Of a DNA stretch of 64,000 nucleotides, positions 46,415 through 56,177 are shown one piece after another. The translations under genes and the position numbers were made by a program. The stretch is from Pedobacter sp. KBW06. GTDB taxonomy: Bacteria; Bacteroidota; Bacteroidia; Sphingobacteriales; Sphingobacteriaceae. Each line of letters starts with the position of its first letter. The stretch's first letter is position 1. The notes below the pieces were generated by a model. It saw only the letters and a list, made by a program, of their open reading frames with translations. It did not search any database and was not told where the DNA came from. Location of the stretch: contig NZ_QAJL01000006.1 in assembly GCF_003852525.1 (NCBI RefSeq), forward strand, positions 125,501 to 189,500. The letters run 5' to 3'.

Positions 46415-49027
46415 TTAATAGGACTTGCTTATCATTATCTTTTGCTCCAGCACGTTCGAAGTGGTGACCTGTTTTACTCCCGGTTGTCCTCCACCTACAC
46501 TGATGGTCAGTGCCCCCTCCGGCTGATAGCGGTTTCCATTGCTGTCCACCAGCATCAACTGATCTGCAGTCAGCTCAAAACGTACTTTCCCGAAGCTGCC
46601 CGGCTCCAGTGCAATGCGGCGAAATCCTGCTAAGGCCCTGATTGGAGCCATTTGTTTCGATCCCGAATGCGCAACATACAATTGAACCACTTCCTCTCCT
46701 TTAACCTTACCTGTATTTGTTACCATTGCTTCTACGACTAAAGGTTTTCCTTTTTTAAGCTGTAGCGGTGCTTTAATGTACGAATAGTGGAATTTGGTGT
46801 AACTCAAACCATAGCCAAAAGGATATTGTACCGCTCCTTTAAAATAACGATAAGTGCGCCCCTTCATGTTATAGTTCAACAGGTCAGGAAGGTCTGCATC
46901 GCTTTTATAGAATGTTACCGGCAATCTTCCTGCAGGATTATAGTCGCCAAACAATACATCTGCAACTGCAGTTCCGGCACTTTGACCACCATACCAGGCG
47001 TTGAGAATTGCCGGAATATGCTCCGTTTCCCAGGGCATGGCAATAGCACTTCCGGTAAGCAAGACCAGCACAACAGGTTTTCCTGTCGCCTGTAAACGCT
47101 TCAGCATTTCCGTTTGTACTGCGGGAAGTAAAATCGAGGTACGGTCTCCACCATGAAAACCTTTTGCATTCACCGACATTGCCTCTCCTTCCAGTTCAGG
47201 AGAAATCCCACCCACAAAAACGATGACATCTGATTCGGAAGCATGGTTTGCGATTGCAGTCATGTCTGCCTTTTTATTGTTTCCGCTTTTCATCCTCATG
47301 GTCGCATTCCCATTGCCCTGCCAATATTCCAATACAATTTTATACGTTTTATCTTTTTCGACTTTTAAGCGAAAATTACGTTGCCCCTGACTTCCATTCC
47401 AGCTGTTCAGCATCAGGGAATCGTTTACCTTCAGGCGATATCCGTCGTCGCCTTCCATTTTCCAGGTGATTGTCTGGCTGGAGGCAGGTTTAATCGTGGC
47501 ACTGAAACGGATCGAATAATTTACGTTGGAAACACCAGGTGCCGGAGCCTGTCCTTCGGCCATCGAAAAATCAATCTGATGTGCCACTGTATTGTAAATG
47601 ACAGGTCCTTCGAGTTTAGTATTGTTATAATAGGCCATTTCTACTCCTCCCTGAAATATCGGTTGTCCTTCATCAGGAACAAATAGCGTGTCAGAAGTAA
47701 AATTTACCCCTTCATCATAAGAAACAGCAGTCTGCGGACCGAGTTTCTCTTTAATCGCATCCAGAACAGATACATTACGGGTCGGAAAACCGTTATAATT
47801 TCCCAATTGTGCAATTTTATTATCGGCATTGGGCCCGATTACCGCAATTCTTTTTGCGGACTTTGCAAGCGGCAGCAGTCCCTGTGTATTTTTAAGCAGG
47901 ACGATAGATTGTCTGGCCATTTTAAGCGCATGCGCTTTATGCTCCGGTGCCTCCAATACATTTTCTGAGATTTGTCTGTATTTTACTTTTTCTGCGGGAT
48001 CAAACAATCCCAGGCGATACCTGATGGTAAATAACCGGGCTACAGAAACATCAATTTCTTTTTCCGTGATGATACCGGTTTTCACTGCTTCTACCAGTGA
48101 TTTGTAAACGGAGGTTCCGCATTCTACATCTGTACCATGAAATACGGCATCTGCAGAAGCGGCGGCTGTGCTTTTATGGGTTTTATGGTTTTTAACAAAA
48201 TCATCAATGGCCCAGCAGTCGCTCGTTACATATCCGGTAAACTTCCATTGACGGCGCAGAATGTCGTTCATCAGCAAATCGTTGGCACAGCAAGGCTGAC
48301 TGTTCACTGCATTGTAAGCACACATCACACCGGCCACCCTGGCGTTGACCACCAGTTCCTTAAAAGCGGGTAAATAAGTATCCCAAAGGTCGTAAGTACT
48401 TGGGTTGATGTTATCAGAGTGTCTGGTCGGTTCAGGTCCGCTATGGACCGCATAATGTTTTGCGCAGGCGGCAGCGAGCAAATAGTTTGGATCATCGCCC
48501 TGCAGGCCTTTCACAAATGCCGAGCCCATTTTAGCAGTCAGAAATGGATCTTCTCCATAAGTTTCCTGTCCTCTGCCCCATCTTGGATCCCGGAATATAT
48601 TGATGTTCGGTGTCCAGTAAGTGAGGCCCAGATAGCGATCGCCGGTTTTCCCTTCCCGGATTGCTTTGTTGCTGATTCCCCTGCCCTCAATAGCACTATA
48701 TTGCGCCATAAGCTTTAAAGAATTCGCATCCCAGGTGGCCGCCATGCCAATGGCCTGAGGGAACACTGTGGTTTTATAGGGCGTACGGGCAACACCGTGC
48801 AGCACCTCATTCCACCATTCATAGGCCGGAATTCCTAAACGAGGAATGGCGGGAGCAGCATTTAACATCTGCCCCACTTTTTCCTCTAAACTTAACCGAC
48901 CAATTAAATCCTTTACTCTCTTTTCAACAGGAAGTGTACTATTCCACATTGGGTAGGTTTTAAAATCCTGAGCCCTCAAAACTACAGGAAGTAATATACC
49001 TACAACTAGTATGGCAATTCTTTTCAT
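46415..49027 (-). CDS. Secreted GH3 beta-glycosidase with PA14 insertion
   Basis: 870 aa from the ATG at 49027 (MKRIAILVVGILLPVVLRAQ), chosen because it starts a clear signal peptide; the frame also opens at 49177 but that extension runs across the terminator at 49147-49186. The (beta/alpha)8 domain has LTYWTPNINIFRDPRWGRGQ, LLAAACAKHYAVHSGPEPTR and the nucleophile Asp in KFTGYVTSDCWAIDDFVKNH. The second domain holds the usual acid/base region after a PA14-like insertion (residues ~470-600, AEGQAPAPGVSNVNYSIRF). A fibronectin-like C-terminal domain ends the protein. Members act on beta-glucosides or beta-xylosides. First gene of its unit, 6 bp before GH43-CBM32. Confidence 0.94.
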   Translation of the reverse strand: MKRIAILVVGILLPVVLRAQDFKTYPMWNSTLPVEKRVKDLIGRLSLEEKVGQMLNAAPAIPRLGIPAYEWWNEVLHGVARTPYKTTVFPQAIGMAATWDANSLKLMAQYSAIEGRGISNKAIREGKTGDRYLGLTYWTPNINIFRDPRWGRGQETYGEDPFLTAKMGSAFVKGLQGDDPNYLLAAACAKHYAVHSGPEPTRHSDNINPSTYDLWDTYLPAFKELVVNARVAGVMCAYNAVNSQPCCANDLLMNDILRRQWKFTGYVTSDCWAIDDFVKNHKTHKSTAAASADAVFHGTDVECGTSVYKSLVEAVKTGIITEKEIDVSVARLFTIRYRLGLFDPAEKVKYRQISENVLEAPEHKAHALKMARQSIVLLKNTQGLLPLAKSAKRIAVIGPNADNKIAQLGNYNGFPTRNVSVLDAIKEKLGPQTAVSYDEGVNFTSDTLFVPDEGQPIFQGGVEMAYYNNTKLEGPVIYNTVAHQIDFSMAEGQAPAPGVSNVNYSIRFSATIKPASSQTITWKMEGDDGYRLKVNDSLMLNSWNGSQGQRNFRLKVEKDKTYKIVLEYWQGNGNATMRMKSGNNKKADMTAIANHASESDVIVFVGGISPELEGEAMSVNAKGFHGGDRTSILLPAVQTEMLKRLQATGKPVVLVLLTGSAIAMPWETEHIPAILNAWYGGQSAGTAVADVLFGDYNPAGRLPVTFYKSDADLPDLLNYNMKGRTYRYFKGAVQYPFGYGLSYTKFHYSYIKAPLQLKKGKPLVVEAMVTNTGKVKGEEVVQLYVAHSGSKQMAPIRALAGFRRIALEPGSFGKVRFELTADQLMLVDSNGNRYQPEGALTISVGGGQPGVKQVTTSNVLEQKIMISKSY

Positions 49028-49146
49028 ATTTCTATATTCATCTTGTGTGTTGCAATTCTTATAGGGTAAAGCTAGCGGTATAAAACCGCTGAGACCACTG
49101 CTAAATTGACAAAAACCAATGCTATCTTTTCCCCCTATACGTAAAA

Positions 49147-49186
49147 AAGCCAGTAATGACAGACCCGGGTCTGTCATTACTGGCTT
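49147..49186 (-). terminator. Perfect 40-bp palindromic terminator after the SusCD pair
   Basis: AAGCCAGTAATGACAGACCC (49147-49166) is the exact reverse complement of the next 20 bases (49167-49186). On the minus strand the stem runs into TTTTTTAC. It is ~35 bp after the SusD stop and separates SusC-SusD from the GH3 unit. Confidence 0.92.
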
Positions 49187-49220
49187 GGATTAATAAATAA
49201 ATATTAAGCGCAGTATTGTT

Positions 49221-51020
49221 TTAGTTTAAAGGATCGAAGGTACCTCCCCATTCCTTATTTTGCTGTAAAACACCTTTCGACTGCGAAATCTGGGATGGCC
49301 TGAGCGGATAAAACCAATGGTTCAGATCAAGGTTAAATTTAAATGAGGGATCCCCGTCTAGGTTGTCGATATACCTCGCGGTGAGCTTAGTCCGGGTTGC
49401 CGCATCCATAATTTTCTCAGAAGCCAAAGGCAGGTTGTTCATACTTTTTACGGTAATGTATAAACCATGCCGGCTGCCCTGATTATTGAGGATGTCGAAA
49501 CGTTTCCAGCGGCGCAGGTCATCAAAGCGCTTGCTTTCGAAAGCAAACTCGACCTGGCGTTCTTTAATATAAGCTTCTCTGATGTCGTTCTGTCCCACTG
49601 CAGTAATGCCATAATTTCCGGCACCTGCGGTAATCCCTGCACGCTTTCTGATGCTTTTCAAAACCTCTAAAGCCTCTGTTGACTTGCCCGTTTCATTGGC
49701 ACATTCGCCATAATTCATCAGCAACTCGGCGTAACGCATCTCCACCCAGTCGGTCTGGGCCTGGCTATTGTTTACTACAGCAACTGTGGTATCCAGGCCT
49801 TTCCGCTGGTAGAAACCTGTAAAGCCTACAAGACCGGAAAAATTCGCATGAATCACATTAGTGATGTTAAAGTAATTTTTCAGTACATCATCATAACGCC
49901 AAATGTTCCAAAAGCCATTCCCTTTCACATAACCTGGAGGTTGTTCATCCGGTGTAGGGTACACCATACCACCACAATGAACGGTTGCATAAAACCGATC
50001 GTCGCGATTGGTATAAAAATCGGTCATGAACTGCGTGTTATAGGCAGGATCGCTCAGTTGATTGATATCGAACTGCATCGGAGAACCATCCTTTTTAGGG
50101 AAAGCGAGTAACAGCGTTAACAAGGGCTGATTGTTAGAACCCTGAACAGGACGGACATCTTGAAAATTAGTGGGATGGCCAGGGTAAAAGAACTGATTCA
50201 CCATCACCACCTCCTTATTGCGCTCGTCGGTCCAGATGGTATGGTACCTTGGGTGCAGGGCATGACCTTGTAAGGCACCATAATCGACAGCAGCTTTACA
50301 GGCATCATAAGCCGTCTGCCAGCGCGCAGCGTCATTTGAGGGATTAAATAAAGGGCTTGCATAATTCAGCAAAACCCGGCCTTTCATCGCCATGGCAGCA
50401 ACTTTAGTGATACGGCCATAATCCACACCTGCATTGGAATAAACACCCGGAAGTACAGCAATGGCATCATCCAGGTCTTTAACAATCTGGGCAATACATT
50501 CAGAGGTTTTATTGCGCGGATGGAACAAACCAGGTACATCATTAAAATCCTGTTTGTGTAAAATAAGCGGAACTCCCCCTATCTTGCTTACCAATCCCCA
50601 ATAATGCCAGGCCCTCCAGAATTTGGCTTCGCCAATGTATTGTTTTTTTACCTCATCGGTTAACACACCTGGTTTCAGATTGTCCAGTTCATCTAAGAAA
50701 AAGTTTACTTTATCTATATTTTCATATTTTATTTCAGAGCCCTGATTGACTTCAGTAATCATTCCCCGCAGGTTATCATTAAAGGATTTAGGGCTGTTTA
50801 TTCCCTCATCAGAAGTAGGTCCGTTAAAAGGCCATCCAGGCATTGATTTCCCATATATACCACTCAGAAAGGCTTTTATCATTACCGGATCACCCCATAC
50901 CGCTTCGGGAACAATCGCCCCGTTATTCGTATAATCTAATCCTTTCTTGCAAGACGACACTGTTAACAGCACCATGATATTGGCAAGAAATAGCTTAAAA
51001 ATTTTATTATTCAGTTTCAT
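49221..51020 (-). CDS. SusD/RagB-family outer-membrane glycan-binding lipoprotein
   Basis: 599 aa. The lipoprotein signal ends with LLTVSSCKKG (Cys ~24). SusD motifs include IGEAKFWRAWHYWGLVSKIG, GGVPLILHKQDFNDVPGLFH, KVAAMAMKGRVLLNYASPLF and QVEFAFESKRFDDLRRWKRF. It should be the surface lid of the SusC encoded 20 bp upstream. This pair is not closely similar by eye to the two pairs at 21.9-31.3 kb and probably takes up a different oligosaccharide. Its transcript is ended by the palindromic terminator at 49147-49186, so GH3 and following genes need another promoter or read-through. Confidence 0.96.
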   Translation of the reverse strand: MKLNNKIFKLFLANIMVLLTVSSCKKGLDYTNNGAIVPEAVWGDPVMIKAFLSGIYGKSMPGWPFNGPTSDEGINSPKSFNDNLRGMITEVNQGSEIKYENIDKVNFFLDELDNLKPGVLTDEVKKQYIGEAKFWRAWHYWGLVSKIGGVPLILHKQDFNDVPGLFHPRNKTSECIAQIVKDLDDAIAVLPGVYSNAGVDYGRITKVAAMAMKGRVLLNYASPLFNPSNDAARWQTAYDACKAAVDYGALQGHALHPRYHTIWTDERNKEVVMVNQFFYPGHPTNFQDVRPVQGSNNQPLLTLLLAFPKKDGSPMQFDINQLSDPAYNTQFMTDFYTNRDDRFYATVHCGGMVYPTPDEQPPGYVKGNGFWNIWRYDDVLKNYFNITNVIHANFSGLVGFTGFYQRKGLDTTVAVVNNSQAQTDWVEMRYAELLMNYGECANETGKSTEALEVLKSIRKRAGITAGAGNYGITAVGQNDIREAYIKERQVEFAFESKRFDDLRRWKRFDILNNQGSRHGLYITVKSMNNLPLASEKIMDAATRTKLTARYIDNLDGDPSFKFNLDLNHWFYPLRPSQISQSKGVLQQNKEWGGTFDPLN

Positions 51021-51040
51021 ATCTTCAGAATTTAGTATTG

Positions 51041-54000
51041 TTAAAGTGACAGATTAACGCCGAAATTGAAAGTCTTCATCACGGGATAATCAAAACCACC
51101 ACCCATTTGCGGATCGTAATATTTATTATTGAACTTGCCGATTACAAACAAATTGGATCCGCTGAAATATAACTTCAAGCCGTTAATCCCCATTTTATTG
51201 GTAATTTTTGCAGGGATTGCATAGCCTACATTCAGCATTCTCAATCTCAAATAATCCGCTTTCTTCCACCAGAAAGTACTCTGTGAAGTAACTACATTCT
51301 TGGTTCCATCATTCGAAGAATAACGTTTTGGCAATGAAGCATTTGGGTTCTCAGGCGTCCAGGCATCATCTGCCCATGGCTGCCACATTCGGTTCCACTC
51401 TACACCTTCTGCCAGGTTTTCAGTGTTTTTGTAATTGTGCAGGCTACCTGCAAAACTTGCGTCAACACTAATTCCTTTCCATTCGAATCCAAGGTTTAAT
51501 CCCAATACTACAGGATTGGTATTTTTAAAAATGACTTTTTGGTCCCATTCGTCGACAATGCCATCAGGAGTACCGTTTTTACTGCTCAAATCTGCATAGG
51601 TTAACTGACCTAAGGCAGGCGCAATCCCCTTAAATTTATACGTTGGATGAGCAGCAACAAACGCATCCAGATCGGCCTGCGTGCGGATAAAGCCTGTTTG
51701 CACATAGCCGACCTGTCTTGATATGGATTGATTGATTTCTATATCTGTTGGATAGGTAATGTTTTTGTCCTTAATCAGTGGAGTCGCATTGGAGTAACTG
51801 GCATTCACATTCGCATAGTAGTTCAGCTTATTGATGCTGTTACGGTAACCAACTGTCAGCTCCAGGCCTTTTGTATTGTAGGCACCATAATTTGATGCCG
51901 GCAATGTGCGGCTAAAGGTCGGAGGTACCTGCGCTTCCCTTTTGGTCAGAATGTCATAAGTCTTGGTGTAGAAATATTCTGCAGTCGCATTAAAATGTTT
52001 TAAGAAATTCACATCAACCGCCGCATTGTAGTTAATTGATTTCTCCCAGGTAATGTCGGGGTTAACCAGGCTACCGTAAACAATAGCAGGATTAAGCACA
52101 GGTGTGGTTCCGAAATAAGCAGAACTACCTTCTACTCCGTACTTTTGCTGGTATTGCCATGCATCTGTATTATCAGCACTGGTGGTACCGACAGAACCTC
52201 TTATCTTCAGCATTTCAATTCCTTTTACCTTAGTAAAGAAGTTTTCACGGGAGATTACCCAGCCGAGTGAACCTGAGGGAAAGAAACCCCAGCGTTTATC
52301 AGGCGCAAATTTATACGATCCATCATAGCGATAGGTAAAGTTTGCCAGGTATTTACCGCTATAGTCATAGAAGAACTGACCAACATAGGATTTTCGTCCG
52401 GTAGTTTGCTGGATATCGCCATCTGCCCTTTGCCATAGCTGATCCGTACTGGCAGCCCACCATTGATCGGTCTCGTACACCGGAAAAGTTCTCCGTCCGG
52501 CTACCGCACCACCACCGGAATTTTCGGCACGCTCATAAGCAAGCCATCCCTGTACATGGTGTACGTTGGCAAAAGTATGGTCGTAGTTCAACTGGAAATT
52601 CAATTGCGCATCCTCGTTCCATCTGTAAGCTTCCTGTATCAAACTATTTGGAATCTGTGTTGATTTTTTATAAGTTAAAACATCCGCATCATTTGTACTG
52701 ATCTGATGTGTCCCGACCGTTTTCATCACCGCCATATTGTAACGCTTATAGAACTGTTTATCGCGGTTATTGGTAAAGGCTTTGATGTACTGCGACGAAA
52801 GACTCAATCCCTCTACAAATGGCACTTTATAAGTAGCCTTCAGGTTGATGACCGGCTTTAAATAATGTGTATTAAGGTATCCGGCGTCGCCGCGGATTTC
52901 AGCGCCGACATTGCCAATCCAGCCATAATCAATCGGCTGACCGCCATCCGTCCATACCGGTTGATAAGGTTGCCAGACCAATTGCTTACGATACATATCA
53001 GCTTCCTCTCCCACTACACCCGGGGTTACTGCGGGTCTCGTCGTGACGTTATTATTGACAGTAAGACCTGCAAACACGCTCAGGTTTTTAGCGATATCTG
53101 CGGTAATATTTGCCCTGATATTATATTTCTGATATATGGAATTTTTCTGGAAAGCACCTTGTTTTACATAAGAGCCCCCGATGAAATAACTCAGCTTTTC
53201 ACCCCCGCCTGATGCACTCAGGTTATGTGTGGTGGTATAAGGATCCTGCCAGACTGCATCGACCTGATTATAACCATAGCCATTATTGATATTTTTGAAA
53301 TACTCGAAATCTGCCGGTGTCCAGATATCAGATGCAGTCGGATTAATCCGGTTAAAAATCTGCCCTACTTCAATGGCGCTCGTTAAGGCCGCATTCTTTC
53401 CGCGCTTATCGAATCCGCTATTGAAGGAATAATTGATTTTAGCTTTTTCGTTTCTGGATCCACGTCTGGTGGTCACCACAATTACGCCACCGGAAGCCCG
53501 GGCACCGTAAGCAGCCGATGCAGCAGCATCCTTCAACACCGATATGTTATCGATGTCGTTCGGACTAAGGTTATTGAAATCCTCTGCGTTGGGGGTGACC
53601 AAACCGTCGATCACAAACAGCACATTCACATCGTTAAACATGCTCAGCTTTTGCATTCCGCGAACCACAATAGAAGGTGCCTGTCCGGGACGGGCATTAG
53701 CAGTAGCCACATTTACACCCGCCATCTGCCCCGCCAATAAGTTCGCTAAAGAGGTTGTCGGCGAATTTCTCCTGGTATCATCCATTGTCATGGTGGCGAC
53801 CGAGCCCGTCATCAAATCCTTTTTCCGCGTTCCATAACCGATGGTTACTTCATCAAGACTGACCACTGAAGATTCGAGTTCGATGGTCATTCCCGAACCG
53901 GCTTTTACACTTTTAGTTGTATAACCGATCATAGAAATGGTCAGTACCTGACCTTTGGTTGCAGAGATTTCAAATTTCCCTGCTTCATTACTTATTGCTT

Positions 54001-54172
54001 TCCCCGAACCACCCTGGGCTACGATAGTAGCGCCGGGAATCGGGCTCTTGTCCTTTCCATCAAGAATGGTCCCGGACAGTCTTTCCTGCGCGAGGACATG
54101 ATAAGGTTGCGTCAACAGCCAGATCAATCCCAGCAGGCTCAGCGGCATTTTTAGTACACGTTTCATCATCAT
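51041..54172 (-). CDS. SusC/RagA-family TonB-dependent outer-membrane transporter
   Basis: 1043 aa. The start has three Met codons in a row (MMMKRVLKMPLSLLGLIWLL) before the signal cleavage near VLAQ. It contains a carboxypeptidase-D-like domain (SGTILDGKDKSPIPGATIVA), the plug with VTIGYGTRKKDLMTGSVATM and AAASAAYGARASGGVIVVTT, and a full barrel ending MKTFNFGVNLSL. With the SusD 20 bp downstream it forms a two-gene import unit. The upstream region (54173-54731) is shared with the divergent small ORF and AraC regulator, which are the obvious candidates for its control. Confidence 0.97.
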   Translation of the reverse strand: MMMKRVLKMPLSLLGLIWLLTQPYHVLAQERLSGTILDGKDKSPIPGATIVAQGGSGKAISNEAGKFEISATKGQVLTISMIGYTTKSVKAGSGMTIELESSVVSLDEVTIGYGTRKKDLMTGSVATMTMDDTRRNSPTTSLANLLAGQMAGVNVATANARPGQAPSIVVRGMQKLSMFNDVNVLFVIDGLVTPNAEDFNNLSPNDIDNISVLKDAAASAAYGARASGGVIVVTTRRGSRNEKAKINYSFNSGFDKRGKNAALTSAIEVGQIFNRINPTASDIWTPADFEYFKNINNGYGYNQVDAVWQDPYTTTHNLSASGGGEKLSYFIGGSYVKQGAFQKNSIYQKYNIRANITADIAKNLSVFAGLTVNNNVTTRPAVTPGVVGEEADMYRKQLVWQPYQPVWTDGGQPIDYGWIGNVGAEIRGDAGYLNTHYLKPVINLKATYKVPFVEGLSLSSQYIKAFTNNRDKQFYKRYNMAVMKTVGTHQISTNDADVLTYKKSTQIPNSLIQEAYRWNEDAQLNFQLNYDHTFANVHHVQGWLAYERAENSGGGAVAGRRTFPVYETDQWWAASTDQLWQRADGDIQQTTGRKSYVGQFFYDYSGKYLANFTYRYDGSYKFAPDKRWGFFPSGSLGWVISRENFFTKVKGIEMLKIRGSVGTTSADNTDAWQYQQKYGVEGSSAYFGTTPVLNPAIVYGSLVNPDITWEKSINYNAAVDVNFLKHFNATAEYFYTKTYDILTKREAQVPPTFSRTLPASNYGAYNTKGLELTVGYRNSINKLNYYANVNASYSNATPLIKDKNITYPTDIEINQSISRQVGYVQTGFIRTQADLDAFVAAHPTYKFKGIAPALGQLTYADLSSKNGTPDGIVDEWDQKVIFKNTNPVVLGLNLGFEWKGISVDASFAGSLHNYKNTENLAEGVEWNRMWQPWADDAWTPENPNASLPKRYSSNDGTKNVVTSQSTFWWKKADYLRLRMLNVGYAIPAKITNKMGINGLKLYFSGSNLFVIGKFNNKYYDPQMGGGFDYPVMKTFNFGVNLSL

Positions 54173-54731
54173 AATTTTATGAGTTTGGTTATTAGGTTCG
54201 TAAAACTCAGGAGAATATCAGGGCGCAACCACCGTTTATTTGACGGTTTATCCTGTTTTTTTTGCTGTAGTCGTGAGAAATAAATAGTATGCCTACCTAA
54301 AAAGCATTGGATTTCTTTTTAATAGCAATGGCACAAATTTCCTTAGATTACAAATGGGTTAAATACAGTCAATTTTACTGTCCATCCTCTTTTTTTTGCG
54401 GCAATGGTAATAAAGAGCTGGTTCAGGCTAAAAAAAATTAAGGGGATTTTTCCGATGGCACCGGAGCGGAGAACGTTAAAACAGGGGCAATTAACTACCT
54501 CTAATTTGACCATTTACAATGCTTTTTTTGCACAATTCATCCTAAATAACGGTTTATTTGCATGGAAAATTCAGGATGTTTTTCGCGACTCTTGGCCTAT
54601 CTCCTGGTTTCCGGTTTTAAACCATCATGCCTCCCCGCTAAACATGTAAAATACATTTTTAGGCAATCGATTGCATTTTTTAAAATATTTACTTATTTTT
54701 AGAATACCAAACACGTAACGACCAGGACACC
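54173..54731. promoter_or_regulatory. Divergent intergenic region between SusC and a small ORF/AraC unit
   Basis: 559 bp with promoters expected on both strands. It holds the perfect dyad GCAATCGATTGC at 54663-54674. An open frame at 54404-54649 has no recognisable motif and is not called. Confidence 0.45.
54663..54674. promoter_or_regulatory. LacI-type operator candidate
   Basis: GCAATCGATTGC is a perfect 12-bp palindrome with a central CG, 58 bp upstream of the small ORF at 54732. Its half-site GATTGC also occurs in the dyad at 37058-37069. Confidence 0.4.
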
Positions 54732-54839
54732 ATGAAAAAAAAACTGATTATTCCGGACAAAAAATTGATCGGCCTGGCCTGCAAGAATGTTGCGGGATCC
54801 GGTATGATCAGCTTATCCTTACATTCAGATTTTATTTAA
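54732..54839 (+). CDS. Small ORF of 35 codons coupled to the AraC gene
   Basis: ATG at 54732, TAA at 54837-54839. The AraC-family ATG begins at 54841, one base later in a different frame. The start is preceded by AGGACACC, a weak purine-rich site. The predicted peptide begins MKKKLIIPDKKLIGLACKNV and ends SLHSDFI; it is basic at the N-terminus, and I recognise no family. The tight spacing suggests translational coupling to the regulator or a leader peptide. Chance occurrence remains possible. Confidence 0.4.
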   Translation: MKKKLIIPDKKLIGLACKNVAGSGMISLSLHSDFI

Positions 54840-54840
54840 A

Positions 54841-55707
54841 ATGCAATATATATACGAGAACTTTACCTTCCCACCTGATCAGTCTTTTACGGTCAGGTCG
54901 GAAATTCTGGAAATCAAGAAATATACTTCTTTGAAATCTCATATCAATTTTGAAATTGTACTAATGGAAAATTGTTGTGGGAAACGTTTTGTAGGAGATC
55001 ACATTCAGGATTTCGAAGGGACTGAACTGATTCTGCTTGGCAGCTTTTTACCACATTGCTGGCAGTATTACAATGCCATCGATGAGCAGATCAATCCACA
55101 GGCCATTGTAGTTCATTTTTTTCCGCATTTTCTGGGTAAGGAATTATTGGATAAACCCGAAGCCCAGCACCTGCATCAACTTTTTACAAATGCAGCAAAG
55201 GGAGTTCAGTTTTCAGGAGCCACGGTAACCAGGGCAAGAAGTATCCTTCATCAGATGCTGTTTGAAACCGGGCTCTCCCGCGTGGCCTTAATGCTTCAGC
55301 TATTAGACCTTCTGGCCCAATCAGAGAATTACCGGACCCTATCCTCGCCTTCTTTTAACATCATTGAGAATTCTGCGGAAGCCACCAAAATAAACCGGGT
55401 ATTTGACTATATCTTCAAGAACTTTACCGAAGACATTTCGCTACATGATGTGGCTGCGATCATCCCCATGTCTACCGCAGCTTTCTGTAGATTTTTCAAG
55501 TTGAAGACCAACAGGACGCTGGTAGACTTTATTAAAGAAATCCGGGTTGGACATGCGGCAAAATTACTCATTGAGGGCAACCATAATGTAACAGAAACCT
55601 GTTACAAAAGCGGGTACAACAACATCTCCAATTTTAACAAGCACTTCAAAGAAGTAAAAGGCTTCTCGCCCAGAGATTTTGTCAAACAATATAAAAACTC
55701 CGCCTGA
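54841..55707 (+). CDS. AraC-family transcriptional regulator
   Basis: 288 aa. The N-terminal ~100 residues look like a cupin-type sensor (FVGDHIQDFEGTELILLGSF, LPHCWQYYN, QAIVVHFFPHFLG), where HCW and the preceding segment are typical of Bacteroidota AraC sensors. The C-terminal ~100 residues are the double helix-turn-helix: NFTEDISLHDVAAIIPMSTA, AFCRFFKLKTNRTLVDFIKE, and CYKSGYNNISNFNKHFKEVK followed by GFSPRDF. The protein probably binds a sugar and controls the divergent SusCD operon, the convergent catabolic operon, or both; this is inferred from position. It is convergent with the mutarotase-like gene, with 9 bp between stop codons. Confidence 0.93.
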   Translation: MQYIYENFTFPPDQSFTVRSEILEIKKYTSLKSHINFEIVLMENCCGKRFVGDHIQDFEGTELILLGSFLPHCWQYYNAIDEQINPQAIVVHFFPHFLGKELLDKPEAQHLHQLFTNAAKGVQFSGATVTRARSILHQMLFETGLSRVALMLQLLDLLAQSENYRTLSSPSFNIIENSAEATKINRVFDYIFKNFTEDISLHDVAAIIPMSTAAFCRFFKLKTNRTLVDFIKEIRVGHAAKLLIEGNHNVTETCYKSGYNNISNFNKHFKEVKGFSPRDFVKQYKNSA

Positions 55708-55716
55708 GCTTAAGCG

Positions 55717-56169
55717 TTAATTACTAAATTCGTAAAAGGGGGTCACCTCTACCCATTTCTGGTCTTTCGAAGTGCCATTAACGCCTTTTTGGTACCCATT
55801 CATCAGCGCGTTCCATTCCGCACAGCGTGGACTATAAGATTCTGCGAGCTTCCCCATTTTGTTTAAATTGGCATTCCGGGGAACCCTGATCTTCATCACA
55901 ATCAAGTCATTGAAGCGGTAAAGCGTAATGTTTTTATAACCGGCTTTTTTAAAGCCGGCCTCTACTTCCGGCCATACCTTTTTATGGTAGGCCAGGTATT
56001 CCTCCATTTTCTTACCATTGTCCAGGGTATTGACCACAAATATCTTTTCTACAAATTCATTTGTAGTTGCACAATTATCCCGGTAAAGGATTTTACCCAG
56101 CACCAGACACAGGATAAGTGCGCAGAAAAAAACCACTAATGTTGATTTTAAAAATGTGCTGCTTTTCAT
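55717..56169 (-). CDS. Membrane-anchored L-rhamnose-mutarotase-like protein
   Basis: 150 aa. An N-terminal hydrophobic segment (LKSTLVVFFCALILCLVLGK) precedes a RhaM-like domain. This reads KIFVVNTLDNGKKMEEYLAY, HKKVWPEVEAGFKKAGYKNI and TLYRFNDLIVMKIRVPRN, matching the family's YxxxHxxVWPEV region and later Trp/Glu tail. RhaM interconverts the alpha and beta anomers of L-rhamnose; relatives act on L-fucose. Normal RhaM is soluble and ~105 aa, so the membrane segment is unusual and suggests the periplasm. It is the last gene of an operon with a symporter and aldose-oxidising enzymes, where it would present the correct anomer for transport or oxidation. Confidence 0.82.
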   Translation of the reverse strand: MKSSTFLKSTLVVFFCALILCLVLGKILYRDNCATTNEFVEKIFVVNTLDNGKKMEEYLAYHKKVWPEVEAGFKKAGYKNITLYRFNDLIVMKIRVPRNANLNKMGKLAESYSPRCAEWNALMNGYQKGVNGTSKDQKWVEVTPFYEFSN

Positions 56170-56177
56170 AAACGTGT

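Noticed and set aside
49028..49177. N-terminal extension of the GH3 gene
   Set aside because: It runs through the palindromic terminator and precedes a normal signal peptide at 49027; the shorter start is favoured.
54404..54649. 81-codon plus-strand frame in the SusC/AraC spacer
   Set aside because: No motif or start signal; lies in a divergent regulatory region.
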